The notes beneath the pieces are model-generated. The model was not told where the DNA came from and searched no databases. It worked only from the letters and a program-made list of their open reading frames with translations. Both the position numbers and the translations under genes were made by a program. Source: Rostratula benghalensis (taxonomy: Eukaryota; Chordata; Aves; Charadriiformes; Rostratulidae). Taken from it: a stretch of DNA of 64,000 bases. Shown piece by piece: positions 27,501 through 39,289 of the stretch (the stretch's first letter is position 1; each line of letters begins with the position of its first letter). The stretch is from positions 895,604 through 959,603 of the forward strand of contig VXAI01000009.1 in assembly GCA_013399305.1 (NCBI GenBank), given 5' to 3'.

Positions 27501-30500
27501 TTTAGTTGTCACAAGAAGTAAAAATATTTAAAAAAAGACTATGCATGTGATACTTTTGTGCATGTGTATATATATATATGTGCATGATTCTTGTTAACAA
27601 AATACTGATTTCACATGCACTCTCTTTGGAAAAATAGAAACCAAAACATCAACAAATGAATGTTCTTGGTGGTTATGTTTGCTTTAGCCTCCACTGCTTT
27701 TTATCCTCCTCTCTTGATGAGATTAATATAACCTTACATTCAGTGGCCAATTTCACATTTTGAGTTTTCACACATGGTTTGAGTTTCTGGAGGTCTCCTT
27801 AATTTTAGCCATGTATAAATTCAGTGTCTAGTCTAAGCTAGTTATCTGAGCTTCCTGTACTAATAAAGTGCACAGTGAGAGGCATCTTGTCCCAAAACTG
27901 TCTTAAGATTGGTATCTAAAGTGGGGACAAATGTTCTCCTATGGAGCTTTTCTGTATCTCGGTTGAGAGGGAAACTTCCCTTAGATAAGATGCCTGACTT
28001 TTTGCCTAAGGTGGTAGATGAGATAAATTCCACCCCAAGTGATAAATAACATAGTTTTGAGGCTTCCTCAGTGCAAGGAAAATAGGCTAGTGATTTTGGA
28101 GCATCTTATGCATTTAAGTACCCCACTAGTCCTAGTAGGCCTACTTATGCTTTTAAAGCTAAACACATTACTAAGTCCATGCAAGACAAACCTAAACCAG
28201 TAAATCAAAACAGTAAGTTGACTTTGTTTACTGCAGAGTAATTTTGGAGCACTTTACTGTGTACTTGTTTGGCTCTTGAAGTATCATATTGGAGTGCTGG
28301 GAGAAGAAAATATGAGCGTGGTGTATTCCTTAGTATTGCTCCATGTGTGTCTTAAAACAGATGTGCAGAATGAGGAGCTACTGATCCTCAATTTTTATTC
28401 TCACTCAGACTCTGAAAGCTCAACATTAGACATTTTATTACTGCTTTACAGTTTAGCCTTCCGTCAATAGTTTGGCCTGTAAATCGAGCAAACATGCAAG
28501 GATGGGTACAAAGGCAGTTACCACGGTTCAGCTGACGTATATTAACTAGTTGAATTGAGATAACTGGACTTTATGTCTGGAGCCTTTTTATTTCTGTAGG
28601 AAAGTCATATAGCATCTCTAGTTCTGCCGAGCTTAGAGCCAAAAGAAATAGAGGTAGAGACCAAGGCAGACTAGAAATTATAATCTTGGCAGTGCACAGA
28701 AATTCATCTATTTAAGTACAAGCATACTATGTAACAGTTGCTCCCAACATAATTTGAGGCAGATGCCCTCAGTCTGTCCCTCTCAAAACTCAGTTTACAG
28801 TTCCTCTCACTACTTCCAGCTGTAGAAGAGGCAAGAAAGTATCTGAAGGCTTCAGTATTCCCCTTTTCCATAGAACTATAGGTGAAAATCTCATCTACCT
28901 CTGGGAAACAGACTATTTGGCCTATTTTTTCTCTGTATTAACTGCAGCTTTGAGAAACTGCACATTCTATTACTTTACTTTCAGTGCTAAATTTCTAATT
29001 TCTGAATCCAAATTTTCCTGTCTCTCTAATCCTGCGGTGAGGGTGGGAAACTGATTTCGTCTCAGATAAATTGGCTCAGTAAGAAATATTCCTCCCTTAT
29101 CCTCCAGAACGTGTTTAGTACCAGCACATTCTCAAAACTTAGATCACAGCCTGCAGTATCATGCAGGGAGAGTGGGGCATCTGAAATGATGTGGAGGTTG
29201 AATGGCAACGGGAAAACACTTGTCTTTTTTTAGTGTGAGCATGTAGAGGCTGGGCAGCTGTTCTCTTCCTTGGTCACTGCCGTAGAAGAACATAGAGGCA
29301 AAATGGGTAGAAGAGGATCAACCCATTGAGAGAGAGGGAAAGTGGACATTTTTAGCAGTGAATTGAAAATAGCGTGAACCTACATAGTTAAATTTGGTGC
29401 TGTGTATGTCTTTTTGCATAATTTTACTAGAATTCCAAAATTCCAGCGTGACTGCAAGGTCACTACTTAACTAGCAACTAGGGTGGACATTCAGAATACC
29501 TTCAGATCTCATTAAAATTAATTGGAATTGAGAGTTCTCAGTGTCTGGCATCACTAGGCCCATCCTTAGCACTTTTATGAAAGGCCATTATACAGAGTTT
29601 TTTTTAGTAGATGATATGAAGCTTTATGAGATTGTATAACATTGAGGGGTACGTTGTATATAGTGCCTGAAAAGGGAATTGATCATTAGGCTTCTTTACA
29701 TCATCAGTTACTTCATGTATATGTGTACTTTTTTGCTTATCTCATTTTAATATGCTTTGGCAATTATTGCATTAACAGACAAATATTCATGCCGAGACTA
29801 AACCTAAAGGAAAATATGACTTTATACTGAACCCCAGTAATGATTCCCTATGTGAGAAAAGAAGGTGTTGTAAGACTGAGCTGTAAGCAAGCTGGAAAGT
29901 GTGACGTGTTGGCTGTGCCTCTCAGCTAAATGGATAAGCTGGCAATTGAGGAAAGGATGTGCTTTTAGCTGAGAAACAATTGGACAGAAAAGATGACTGC
30001 TATGCCAAGCTGAATGAAAAGCCACTCGAGAAAACATTCTGTGACAGTTTCTTTTGAAGTGAGTTTCTAGATCTTTGGAAGGAGCTCATCTGGGCTAGAC
30101 TGAAAGTTCTCTTTAATTATTTGACTGCCAGAAGTTGAACTATGGCACACGTTTATGTCAGGAACAGACTAAGATTGAGGAATAGGCCCAGAATAAAGTA
30201 GCCATGTGCTTTATGTGATTATTTTGTATGGCACTCTTACCACAAAATACCATTTCTCTCCCTCTTCCTGAGGCATAGCTTCTAGAAAATCCTGACATTA
30301 GACTCAGCAGTGTTCTCATGTGCTACAGCTGGAACCAGGCATCAGCACCTCTGTATGGCTGCAGCATCAAGTTAGGGGGTGGTCTTAGGTGGCCTTAGCC
30401 TAATAGGAGGATGTCCAGAACACGTAGCACATGCCTTCAATTTAAGAAGGACAATACTTAAAAGTACTTGATGTCCAAGCACCACAAGAGCAGAGTCATG

Positions 30501-32544
30501 GGAGTTAAACAAGTGGGGCAATTAATGGAGAGAATGAGGTGTATTTGAAGGGACAGTCAGTACAAAACGGTATCATTTTTTTCAGGATTCTTGATCCTCT
30601 TTTCAGCTGAGATGTGTGATCGAGTTGCACAGTGAGGACTTTAGCCATCTGGGATCCAAACTAAGAATGTCCCTCCTGAGAGCAGGGTACAGCTGTGCTC
30701 TTTGTAGTGTAATTGCTATTGACAAGCACAAGTAGGAGATGTAGTTTGAATTCTCTCCAGCCTGAAGAGATTCATCCCCAGCCTTCTCATGTGCCAGAGT
30801 CATCCCCTAATGTGTCCCAGAGAATAACGGCACGGGTAGAGGCTCCTCCTTTACCCTTGCTGCTGAGAGTGTGGTGTTGTGTTGCCAGGAGTGCAAGAAG
30901 GCAAACAAATACAAGTAAGCCTGAGTTGTTAAACTAATGGAAGAGGGAAAGGCAAGGCATTGCTCTCTTTACCTAATGATCGTTTAATGCAAAATTCAAA
31001 TAAAATTATAGAAAAATAAACTTCTTATCCCATAGTCTCAAAAGTGATACAATAACAGGCCAGTGTGAAATGACAGAAGGAAGACTACACTGGGTGAATA
31101 TTGTGGAGAACACGGGAAACAGTTCCACGTGAATAAGGCAGCGAGATTTTGACCATTTCCTGCTTCATCTCTCTGTTAGGCTGTGGTGCTCGCTGCAAAA
31201 TGGATTAGAGCTGTTTTTAAAAACAGATTCTTGCTTGTGGAAAATCGGCTACTGGCAGCAGTGTCTAACTCTATAGTAGAGTCCAAAGGCGATTGTCCTG
31301 ATGGCTTCTAACTTCCTCTGGGGTCTGTAACGTGATTACATTGCTGTGGGGCTGGCTAGACTGCTCTTCCTCTGGGAGCAGTTTAACCTTTAATTTGGAG
31401 GAATTTGTGCTGTTACATATCTGCGTACAAAGGTAATACATCGTGGTTTGTGCTTTGGATGTGTGTTGTCTATTTCCACATGCACTTTAAATTGAATCTG
31501 TGTTATGCAAAATCAACATCTTGCCTTCAAAGACCACCTACCATCAGGATCCTGACATCATGTTTTTCTTGAGAATCAGTGAGGTAAATTGTACAGATCA
31601 TGCTTTCCAGCCCTCACTATTCTTGTAGCAAACAGTTTGCTAATCAGACAGCAATAATAGTTGAAACACTGTTCTTTTTAATATAACAATGCTCACATTT
31701 TACATATGTTTTACCCATTCTTTTATTTTACATGTACTGTTGGGACTTTCGTAATGTTTTCAATCCCCACTGGCCTTATTGACTTAGCAATGATTTAAAG
31801 ATTTTTAAGGGTTTTAATTCTTCTAGTCATTTCCCTCTCCGCTCTTAACATTTTTACCTTTAGATTTTATTGGCCTCAGGAAAAATTAATAAGCAGTAGC
31901 TATTTTTAATAAAGTCATTATTTTATTTCCATTGCATCTATCCTCTGCAGCATGAAGATTTTTTTAGGATAATTTCAGTGGATTATACTTTGCTCTCCAA
32001 CAGCTATGGCTGTTAACTGTCAAAATTCTCTAAGTACTAACCAGTTATTAATCATAATAGAATACAGTTGCATTTTCTTTCTGGCTTTGTATTGATTGTA
32101 TCCACCAAAACATTTTTTAAAAATTACTTTGTACGATTTTCAAAAATCTTGTATTTTTCAAAGCTTTATTTTTGGAAAATGAGTCTGATTTATTTCATAT
32201 ATCCAAGTAATCTTTACATTTGAATACAATGTTTTAAATTTCATTAATAATTCATCATCATTCAAATGTATCATTTGAATTGTTCAATGAGATGGAATGA
32301 ATTTCCAATTATGTTTTTTGTTTCATAGTCATGGCAGATCCCTTTTCATAACACAAGGAAAATTGAAACAGAGGAGTAAATTAAATTTTGAGATGTTTTA
32401 CTTAGTGTACATATTCCCAGGAAATTTCAAGGTGTTTTACCTTGCTTACTGTACATATTCATATCAAGCTTTTTGTCTTGTAGACTCAGTTTGTTGTTAA
32501 CATTATTGCTACTACAATTATTACTTGAATAATACAGCCGTATA
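24530..32544. other. Unique non-coding DNA
   Basis: No gene or interspersed repeat is recognised. Simple tracts include T10 near 24727, a T7A8 block near 26105-26119 and (TA)n at about 27566-27580. A 3' splice-site pattern ending at 30606 is followed by a 42-codon open frame without a clear donor. The interval 31490-32300 is AT-rich, free of simple repeats and rich in TAAT/TTAATAA words, so it is a candidate conserved non-coding block by appearance only. Confidence 0.5.
27566..27580. repeat. Short (TA)n microsatellite
   Basis: Alternating T and A flanked on both sides by TGTG/GTGCATG words. It is probably length-variable. Confidence 0.8.
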
Positions 32545-32732
32545 AGTGCTAAGGGACCTCTGGTGCTCATCTGGTCCAGCTTAAAGTGCTCAAAGTCAGA
32601 TCAGACTGCTCAGGCCATGTCCGGTGGAATTGCCACATCTCTGGGAGTGGAGACTCCACAACCCATCTGGGCAGCCTATTCCTGTTTGATAACCCTAGCT
32701 GTGAAAAAAAAAAAAAAAAAATTCTTAGCACT
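32545..32732 (-). mobile_element. CR1 LINE 3'-end fragment (decayed, minus)
   Basis: Read on the plus strand this is the antisense of a CR1 tail: a word like GGGACCTCTGGTGCTCATCTGGTCCAGC, then CTGCTCAGGCC, TGGAGACTCCACAACC, TGGGCAGCCTATTCC and GTTTGATAACCCT. These words follow the known order of the CR1 3' region in birds. It is diverged and missing its terminal 8-bp repeats, so it is an older insertion than the CR1 copies at 47-53 kb. At its inner side the AGTGAAGAAATTT word of CR1 has become a pure A18 run (32704-32721). Confidence 0.88.
32704..32721. repeat. A18 homopolymer inside CR1
   Basis: Eighteen consecutive A, arising from an A-rich word of the CR1 sequence rather than from a poly-A tail; CR1 elements end in short tandem repeats, not poly-A. 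It is a likely site of length variation and sequencing error. Confidence 0.9.
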
Positions 32733-33726
32733 GTGGTAGCTGTATTGGGCTCAGATCTAGAGTCAAGACCATTTGAGGCTAATATTGTATTTCAGAAATG
32801 TAGAGTGTGTTTTAAATTGTCCAGGTAGCTGATTGACAGCAGAATGAACAGCTAAGGAGATGAATTACTGGGAGATGTGAGATAGTAAACACCACCATAA
32901 AATTTTTCTCACTGATAAGATATTATATGGACCAGAACTGATTAAAGCTGAGGTGTACCTGCTCCACAGACTTACTTCTACAGGGCACCACAATGGTATC
33001 AAAGAGCATTTTGTGAGTTGAAGTCATGTCTCATACTCTTTTTGAAATTTTCTGTCATCTCAGAGAGAATGGGTCTGATCCTGTTCTAGGCTATCCAGTT
33101 TATTATTGGTGGCAGTGAGAAGTTTGCTATCGTTGACAAACACTAATAAAGGTAGATATTAAGAGTGTTTTTCTCTTGTAGTGTAAAGGACTATACACAT
33201 TGTATGTCTGTTATAATTTACAGCATTTTTCCCCTGAATGCTGTTATATCATAATCTTAGTCAGTTGGTCTTTTTCTTAGTTTGAATTGAAATCTACTCT
33301 ATGCAGCTAGAGTATTACTTTGTACTCATTCTTAAGGATGTAGTAATGGTTGCATTGGGATATTGGGAATTCTGAATCTTCCAATGCTTTTTAAAACTGG
33401 AACAGCTCATCATAGTTGCAGTTACTGGAATAAGTAATTTTAGTCAATATCCTGATATTAAACTTCATCAGGGACAGGGCTGTATTTTGGAATTGTACCA
33501 TTTCTACAGGTAGAAGTTGAAAATTAAGTTAAAAATTAGCTTTGTTTATCTTGTAGTTGAGATGGGGGTGGTTCACAGTCTATTAAAATAGAATAGGGGT
33601 ATATTGGGAATATTTTATGGAGAGGTAAGAGAAGAAAAGGAAAAGATTTCACTATCATATTTGGAGGTTTGAGGCTGCCTTTCCTTTTTTCTTTCTTTCT
33701 TGTTTCTTTTTTTTTTTCCCCTGTAG
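32733..33726. other. Unique non-coding DNA ending in a long pyrimidine tract
   Basis: No gene is recognised. The last 45 bases (from about 33680) are nearly pure pyrimidine on the plus strand, with TTTC units and a T11 run, and end CCCCTGTAG at 33726. This is a very good match to a 3' splice site. Confidence 0.5.
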
Positions 33727-33777
33727 CAGCTGTTTGAACTGTTTGAAGCTGCTCAGGAGCTTGGAATGTTAGAGTAA
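33727..33777 (+). other. Candidate terminal exon start (16 codons then stop)
   Basis: Directly after the pyrimidine tract and TAG acceptor, the zero-phase frame reads QLFELFEAAQELGMLE and stops at TAA (33775-33777). The peptide has the heptad-like acidic/hydrophobic spacing of an amphipathic helix, which is more protein-like than most chance openings here. The acceptor has a tandem TAGCAG arrangement, so a 3-nt alternative start at 33730 is possible. No polyadenylation signal lies close behind; AATAAA occurs near 34172. I do not recognise the protein. Confidence 0.2.
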
Positions 33778-34810
33778 CTCCCGGAGAGCTGGATTAGTGG
33801 GGCAGGTGATGCAGTCATGGGTATCACATACCTCTCCAATTTTTCACATGGATATTACCTCCATGTATATGGGGTGTGAGTGTGTGCTATATACATATAT
33901 CTTCTAGAAACACCATGCAGCTGTATTTTGGTTGATAATGTATATGAAACAACATCACAGTCAGGTGGTGGAGAAAATAGTGCATTTCATGAATTTATGA
34001 AATACTGTATAAGTATCCATTTACATTCTAACTATGACAACATTAGTCTGAAATGACTTCTTTTTTTCCTGTAAAATTATCCTTTCTACTAACAATGAAC
34101 ATTTTCACTTTAAAAACTAGACAGCAGAAAACGTTCATTATGCTATGACAAAAAAGCATTATAGCCTGTAAGTTAATAAAGGACAGCCATGTGATGAACA
34201 TTATTTAATTCTACTTTTGTCCCAGATGTTCTGGGTCTAGAAATTAAAGATAGGTTTCCTATGCACTAGTGCAGGCTGTCACTGTTAAGTGTTTCCAGAC
34301 TTGCTGCATGTGTGTGCTTTAAACCCACGTACACGTAGCATGTCTCATGCACAGGGAATAATACATTTGTCATTCTAGCATCATACTCTGTAACATTAAT
34401 TCTTACAGCCTGACTGATAAGTTTTGATAGGGGGATTTTGTCTAATTTTGTTTTCATGAAATGTTCATTTTTGGTACTTTTTACTTCCTCCCAAAACATT
34501 TAAGCGGTCTTGACTGATAAAAGTAACTTGAAAGAAGTACTGAGTTCTTGTCTTTGATGGGCACAATCTGGATGTGGCCTGGGTAGGAGGAGGAGGAGTA
34601 CTTCCCCTTCTGTTTATGGGCCACATGAAGTCAAAGAGAATATTTCAGTTCTCTTTGTTAGGCATTGCTGGAGGCCTTAGGTGAACTTTTCTGTGGCTGT
34701 GTTTCTGCTATAATCAGAGAATCTTTTCTTTATAGTCTGTCTCACAGAAATAGAGGCTACTGTTTGAAAACCAACCAGCGTGAGGCTACTGAGGGAGTAC
34801 TGTGATTTTT

Positions 34811-34863
34811 ATAGCCATATACATATATATATACACATATATATATTATAGCCATACATATAC
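34811..34863. repeat. Imperfect (TA)n/(CA) microsatellite with flanking ATAGCCATA copies
   Basis: TATA and CATA units lie between two copies of an ATAGCCATA(T/C) word, at 34811 and near 34848. This suggests the tract grew by slippage together with a short duplication. Confidence 0.8.
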
Positions 34864-35495
34864 CAATCTCAGAAGGCTGCTAGAAAACAAGATTCCTTTG
34901 GACCTAGGGAGAGCTTCCTAGGCTTCAAATGGGCTTAAAAGGGACTTAGACTCATTGCTGCAGAAACACTTATATTTCAAGTTCTTAAACCTGAAGAGGG
35001 AAAGACATCTAAGTTCCTATGGATAGGTACTCAGAACCATTCGGAAAATGTAGCTGTTACCATACGGCGTATTAGTTTATGAGCATAGGAACTGTGGTGT
35101 TCAAAGTCATAAGTCAGTTTTGAAAAGACAATTTGCATCAGTAGAATTAATTTTAACCAGAAAGTATTCCATGGTATACTTAGTGTAAAGATATTAAAAT
35201 ACAATTCTTTTTTGCATTTAAGAGCAGTGGAGCATTCTAAACATTGTAAAGCTGTCTACATAGAGAGCAAGAACAAGGTAGCCAACCAACACTGTGTAAT
35301 TTCTGTTATACTTCAATAAAAAATTAATCATTGATGACATCATAGCTCATTAAATGAGACATGCAATTAATTTACTGCCATAAAGAATGTAGATTACCTG
35401 CAGTTGTTGGTACTCTTGATTTCTAAAGAATATGTCTAGGCATACAGAAGGTGTATTTGTGTGGAGGTCTTATAAAATCCCTCCTCACTTGATTT

Positions 35496-35517
35496 CTTTT
35501 TTTTTTAAAAAAAAAAG
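35496..35517. repeat. 22-bp perfect palindrome, C-T10-A10-G
   Basis: Ten T followed by ten A, bracketed by C and G, so the whole 22 bp is self-complementary. It is a hairpin-prone A/T tract with no sign of a mobile-element origin. Confidence 0.9.
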
Positions 35518-36253
35518 TTTCGTCATAAATGTAGTGCATTTAAAAGGTCTAAAAGTCCCTTTGGATCATTTCAGCCTTGCAAGCTTATTCACTTCGGACC
35601 CTTTCATATGAAAATGGGTTTGTTTGTAACCTTTTCTCTTTGCTATATTATGTAGGAGTAACTTGATTCTGAAATTACCATCTACCTACTGCAGAACTGG
35701 TAGGAGGCATAGAAGTGGGTTTGTGACCTGCACGATTCTTTGTAGTAGTAGAAAATAGTAGCAAGCTGACTTAAGGGCAGTACAAAAGTACTGTAAAAAT
35801 GTTTGATTGCTGCTTAGACCTAAAGAGGGACATATAAAAACAATAATAAATATGTATGCAGCCCTCTAATATGCTTGGTTGTACAATTTTTGGCTGGAAA
35901 AGCATAAGTGAGTAATTAGATAATTGCTGCCTTGATTGAGCTTAATAGGAAACATTTCAATTAGGCTAAAACTACACAGAGAGGAAGTAGGCTTTTACAA
36001 AGGGAAACATTCCTTGTCATGCAACTGTCAGCTTTTGCCCACAGTAAGAGATGGGATTAAGTGGATCTATGCAAAGGAAACAAAAAGAAGGAAAGAAAAA
36101 GGGGGAAAAAGATTGGAATAATTAGACTTGTACTTAAACAGTGTCTTCTGGTACAATTTCTTGATGATTCCAGGTTTGATAACATAGCTCTTAAACCTCT
36201 TGGCTGCAACAAATTATGACATTAAATCCATGGAAGTGGTTAAGTTTCTGTTT

Positions 36254-36280
36254 AAAAAAAAAAAAAAAAAGAGAGAGAGA
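36254..36280. repeat. A17(GA)5 simple repeat
   Basis: Seventeen A followed by five GA units. The sequence before it has no polyadenylation signal close by and no recognisable coding sequence, so a processed-pseudogene tail is not supported. Confidence 0.9.
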
Positions 36281-38478
36281 ATTTTTCTCATTCTGCATAA
36301 TTTCACATTTTTTCAGATTATCCTCACCTGCCAACAGTGTAAAAAGTGAAGTGTGAGGTGAATATTTTTGTTTTTCCTTTTGGAGAGTGCACTACTCAGA
36401 ATACTGGGATTTTTCTGCAGGACAACTTGTGTGTCAGGAGCTGCTTCCCTCTGGGTGTAATACCTAAAACTAGGACTGCGGGACAGCTGGGGCTGATTTT
36501 CTTGTGGGTACTTCCACAGGCTCCAGCCATACCCACTGCCGCGTGTGGCAGTGTAGCTCATGGGCATTTTCTCCTTGGTAATAGCACCCTTGCATTCATA
36601 CCAACAATTAGCAAAGATGGTTCTTCCATGACTGGCTCCTATGTTAAAATAAAACTGAACAGATGCTCAGTTGTTGTCTAGTATTACCTGCCCCCCGAGG
36701 CTGTGTGGCTGCTGCTGCTGAAGTCACAAGCAGCAATTACATAGCTTGTAAGTCCATTACAGCTCCTATGGGCCCAGAAATGCAGCTGGGGACGGGGAGG
36801 AGTGGGAGGACTGAGATGCATGAGTCCAGCAGTATGCAGGAGGGCAAGAAGCGTGTTTATGACACACAAGCACTGCTTTTCTCTTGTGGAAAGGGCTTTT
36901 CCTTGTTTTGCCTTGACAAGTGGCTCTCAATGGCCGTTTGCCACCTAAGAAAGAATAACTATTTTCATCCAGCTAGAAACTATTAGGCTACAAATGTCTT
37001 CTTTTTACTCAGAAATTCCATTGTAAGCCAATGAGTCTCTATATGACATTACCATTAGCTTCAGGAGTTCATAGTCAGCTGTAATGGCAGTTTTCTAAGC
37101 TAAGGAGGACTGCGCTGCTTTTAGTGCTCCGGTCAGTGACTTTGGAGAAGGACACAGCCACGTTGGAACAAAGCTGGTCTTGGAGATGAGCAGTCAGTCA
37201 GAACATGTGTGGCTTTTGGTGTAGGAGTTGTGGACACCGCTGGGAGAGGTTAAATTCTCTGATAAATATTGCATCAGCATCCTAATGTCGCATCCGGAGA
37301 TACTGAGCTACTTGACGATTTGTCTTTTGGGAGCAGCACCTAATAGTAACACCAAATATTTGTATTTATTAAAGATACCACAGGAGTCTGTGGCTGTGCA
37401 AACTGTTCCCCATTGTGGCATTTTATGATAGAGTTTGGAGCATTTCAATGACCAATGAAGGAATTTCACCTGTCTGAGGAGAGACTTTCGTCAGTGTTTT
37501 GTAACTCGGTATTTAACTTTGTGTCTGAAAATCTGTAGTGTCGACGTACATTTATAGGAAATTCCTCCATTACTAGGAAGAGATGTATGTGTGGCAGTTT
37601 TCAAAATAGTAAACTTTGTATCTAAAGAAAAAAGGGATAATTTCTAGTAAATTTGCACCTGCAATCTTGAATTTGGACACTAGGACAGGAACAAGGGGAT
37701 GCTGAGTTCCTTTCAGAATAGGCAACTGATTTCAGAGGGAGGTTTATCTTATATGCCAAAAATGAGACTGAAGCTAGTGTGAGTGTGAGCTCACCAATGA
37801 AGATAAGGTGGTGTTAGTTTCTATTTGTGCACCAAATCTTAACATATAGTGTGTTGCAGAAAGATTCATGTAAACCAACTCGAGCTTTGGTTTTTAACGT
37901 ACTTTTCTGCATACAAAAGCTTAGTAAAAAATAAAGTTCCTTTTTCATACACTAAAAAATAGATAGAATTTGCATATTTTCACATGGTACCGCCAATAAT
38001 TCCCTTGAGATCCTTGTGGAATTGTTACAATTGCTGCTGAAGCCTGGTGTCAAGTTTGTTTAGCCTAGAAATAGTTGGCCTGAGGTAAAGAACCATTGGA
38101 GGTTTTCACATTTGCAGTTATAATTTAGTAATTTATGTTTGCATGATGTATGACAAATTGACTAATGACTGCCCTAAAGAGAAATGCCAGCCTGGCATTT
38201 CATATGCAGAAATCTTATGGCAATATGAAGTGGACTGTCTACCCAACAGGGCAGAAATAACTCTGCTACTCATTCTTAAATTTTATATTTTAGTTAGGTA
38301 CAGTTCCTCGTGTAGTCTTTTTTTCCAAGAGTTGCTTTTAAATGGAGTTCTGCATTACGACAGAAGCTTGACATTCTGCCAGAAAAGTTGGAAATGAAGG
38401 CAACTTAAAATAAATACTGGTGATATTTCTTTTTCTCTCTCCCTTTCTCCTTCTTTTTTTCCTCTCTCTCTTTTCTAG

Positions 38479-38563
38479 GGAAAGGCATATGTTCTTATCC
38501 TAACTTGTCCCAGTAGAGAGTCAATTACAACCAGTTGGCTGCAAGTCCAATCCAAGAAAAATA
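38479..38563 (+). other. Candidate 85-nt exon after a CT-rich tract
   Basis: About 50 bases of C/T end in TTTTCTAG at 38478. The zero-phase frame beginning GKAYVLILTCPSRES stays open for 55 codons to TAA at 38644-38646, and a GTGAGT donor lies at 38564-38569. An 85-nt exon would leave phase 1. No match to a known family. The long CT tract could equally be a simple repeat that happens to end in AG. Confidence 0.2.
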
Positions 38564-39033
38564 GTGAGTACAGAAACTTCAGCAACAGGTACCAAGGGCC
38601 TCTAGTACAGTCAGTCATTCTCAGTACATATGAAATGTGGACATAAAGCCTATGGGTAAGATATTTTTAGGCCTTAAGTTTCCCATGATGGTCCAAAATG
38701 AATCAATAAATTAAAGCAGACATTTTTGTGTAGTTAGGTATTTTCCTGGACAACTCTTTAAATGTCCACAATAGTATGAGATCTTTTATGTGAATCATGA
38801 GAATAGAACAATGTCTTATTTAGAAAAATATGCCTTGCCAAATGTTCACGTATAGGCATATATTCTGCAACTTGCTCTTGTAGGGTCAAGTAAACATTAA
38901 ACTATAGAGCTAAATAAAAAAACCAAACACGTATGCATAATAATAAACATGGGTAGGAAAAAAAAAATACACATGTGGTTTGTTTTGCTGATGTCAGTCC
39001 TCACACACACTGTGTCTTAGGACTGTCTTGCAG

Positions 39034-39081
39034 CAGTGGAAGTCACCTCTGCTGAAGTAAGTTTCTCTCAGATCTACGGAG
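39034..39081 (+). other. Candidate 48-nt microexon within a cluster of donor sites
   Basis: CTTGCAG (AG at 39032-39033) precedes, with a tandem CAGCAG alternative at 39036, and GTAAGC follows at 39082-39087; a second strong donor GTAAGT lies inside at 39057-39062. The frame read across it (VEVTSAEVSFSQIYG) is open. Two more exon-like signals follow: GAAG/GTACGT at 39240-39241, and CCACAG ... GAGAG/GTAAAT bounding 15 nt at 39261-39275. The pyrimidine tract before 39034 is weak. Confidence 0.18.
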
Positions 39082-39289
39082 GTAAGCACCCGTGTATTGA
39101 ATGTCAGAGCTCTGCCAGATTGGCGTGGGAGCTTTGGCTGCTGCACACATATAACGGCATTGAGACCAAGGCCAGTGTTAGTGTTTCGCAGCATCTTTGG
39201 GCAACTGTATTTAAACACCAGGCAAAGTTTAGACTTGAAGGTACGTAATTTATTCCACAGGCTGCAGAAGGAGAGGTAAATGTTACTCT

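Larger units (their letters stand above)
33778..38478. other. Unique non-coding DNA
   Basis: No gene is recognised. It holds the (TA)n, T10A10 and A17(GA)5 tracts listed separately, and overlapping frames of 84-111 codons at 36.3-37.0 kb in a slightly GC-richer patch with a (GCT)4 run near 36708-36721; none resembles a known protein. Near 38055-38100 a short TGTTTAGCCTAGAAA-type word hints at an old CR1 ORF2 relic. The interval ends in a roughly 50-bp CT-rich tract (38426-38478) that looks like a 3' splice site. Confidence 0.5.

Noticed and set aside
31180..31205. GTGCTCGCTGC word resembling the start of U6 snRNA
   Set aside because: Similarity ends after about ten bases and no T-rich terminator follows at U6 length.
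36120..36280. A17 tract as a processed-pseudogene tail
   Set aside because: No polyadenylation signal or coding-like sequence precedes it, and it continues into (GA)5.
38055..38100. TGTTTAGCCTAGAAATAG...GGCCTGAGGTAAAG as a sense CR1 relic
   Set aside because: It resembles the TGTTTAGCCTGGAGAAGAGG word of CR1, but only about 45 bp can be compared and the flanks do not match.
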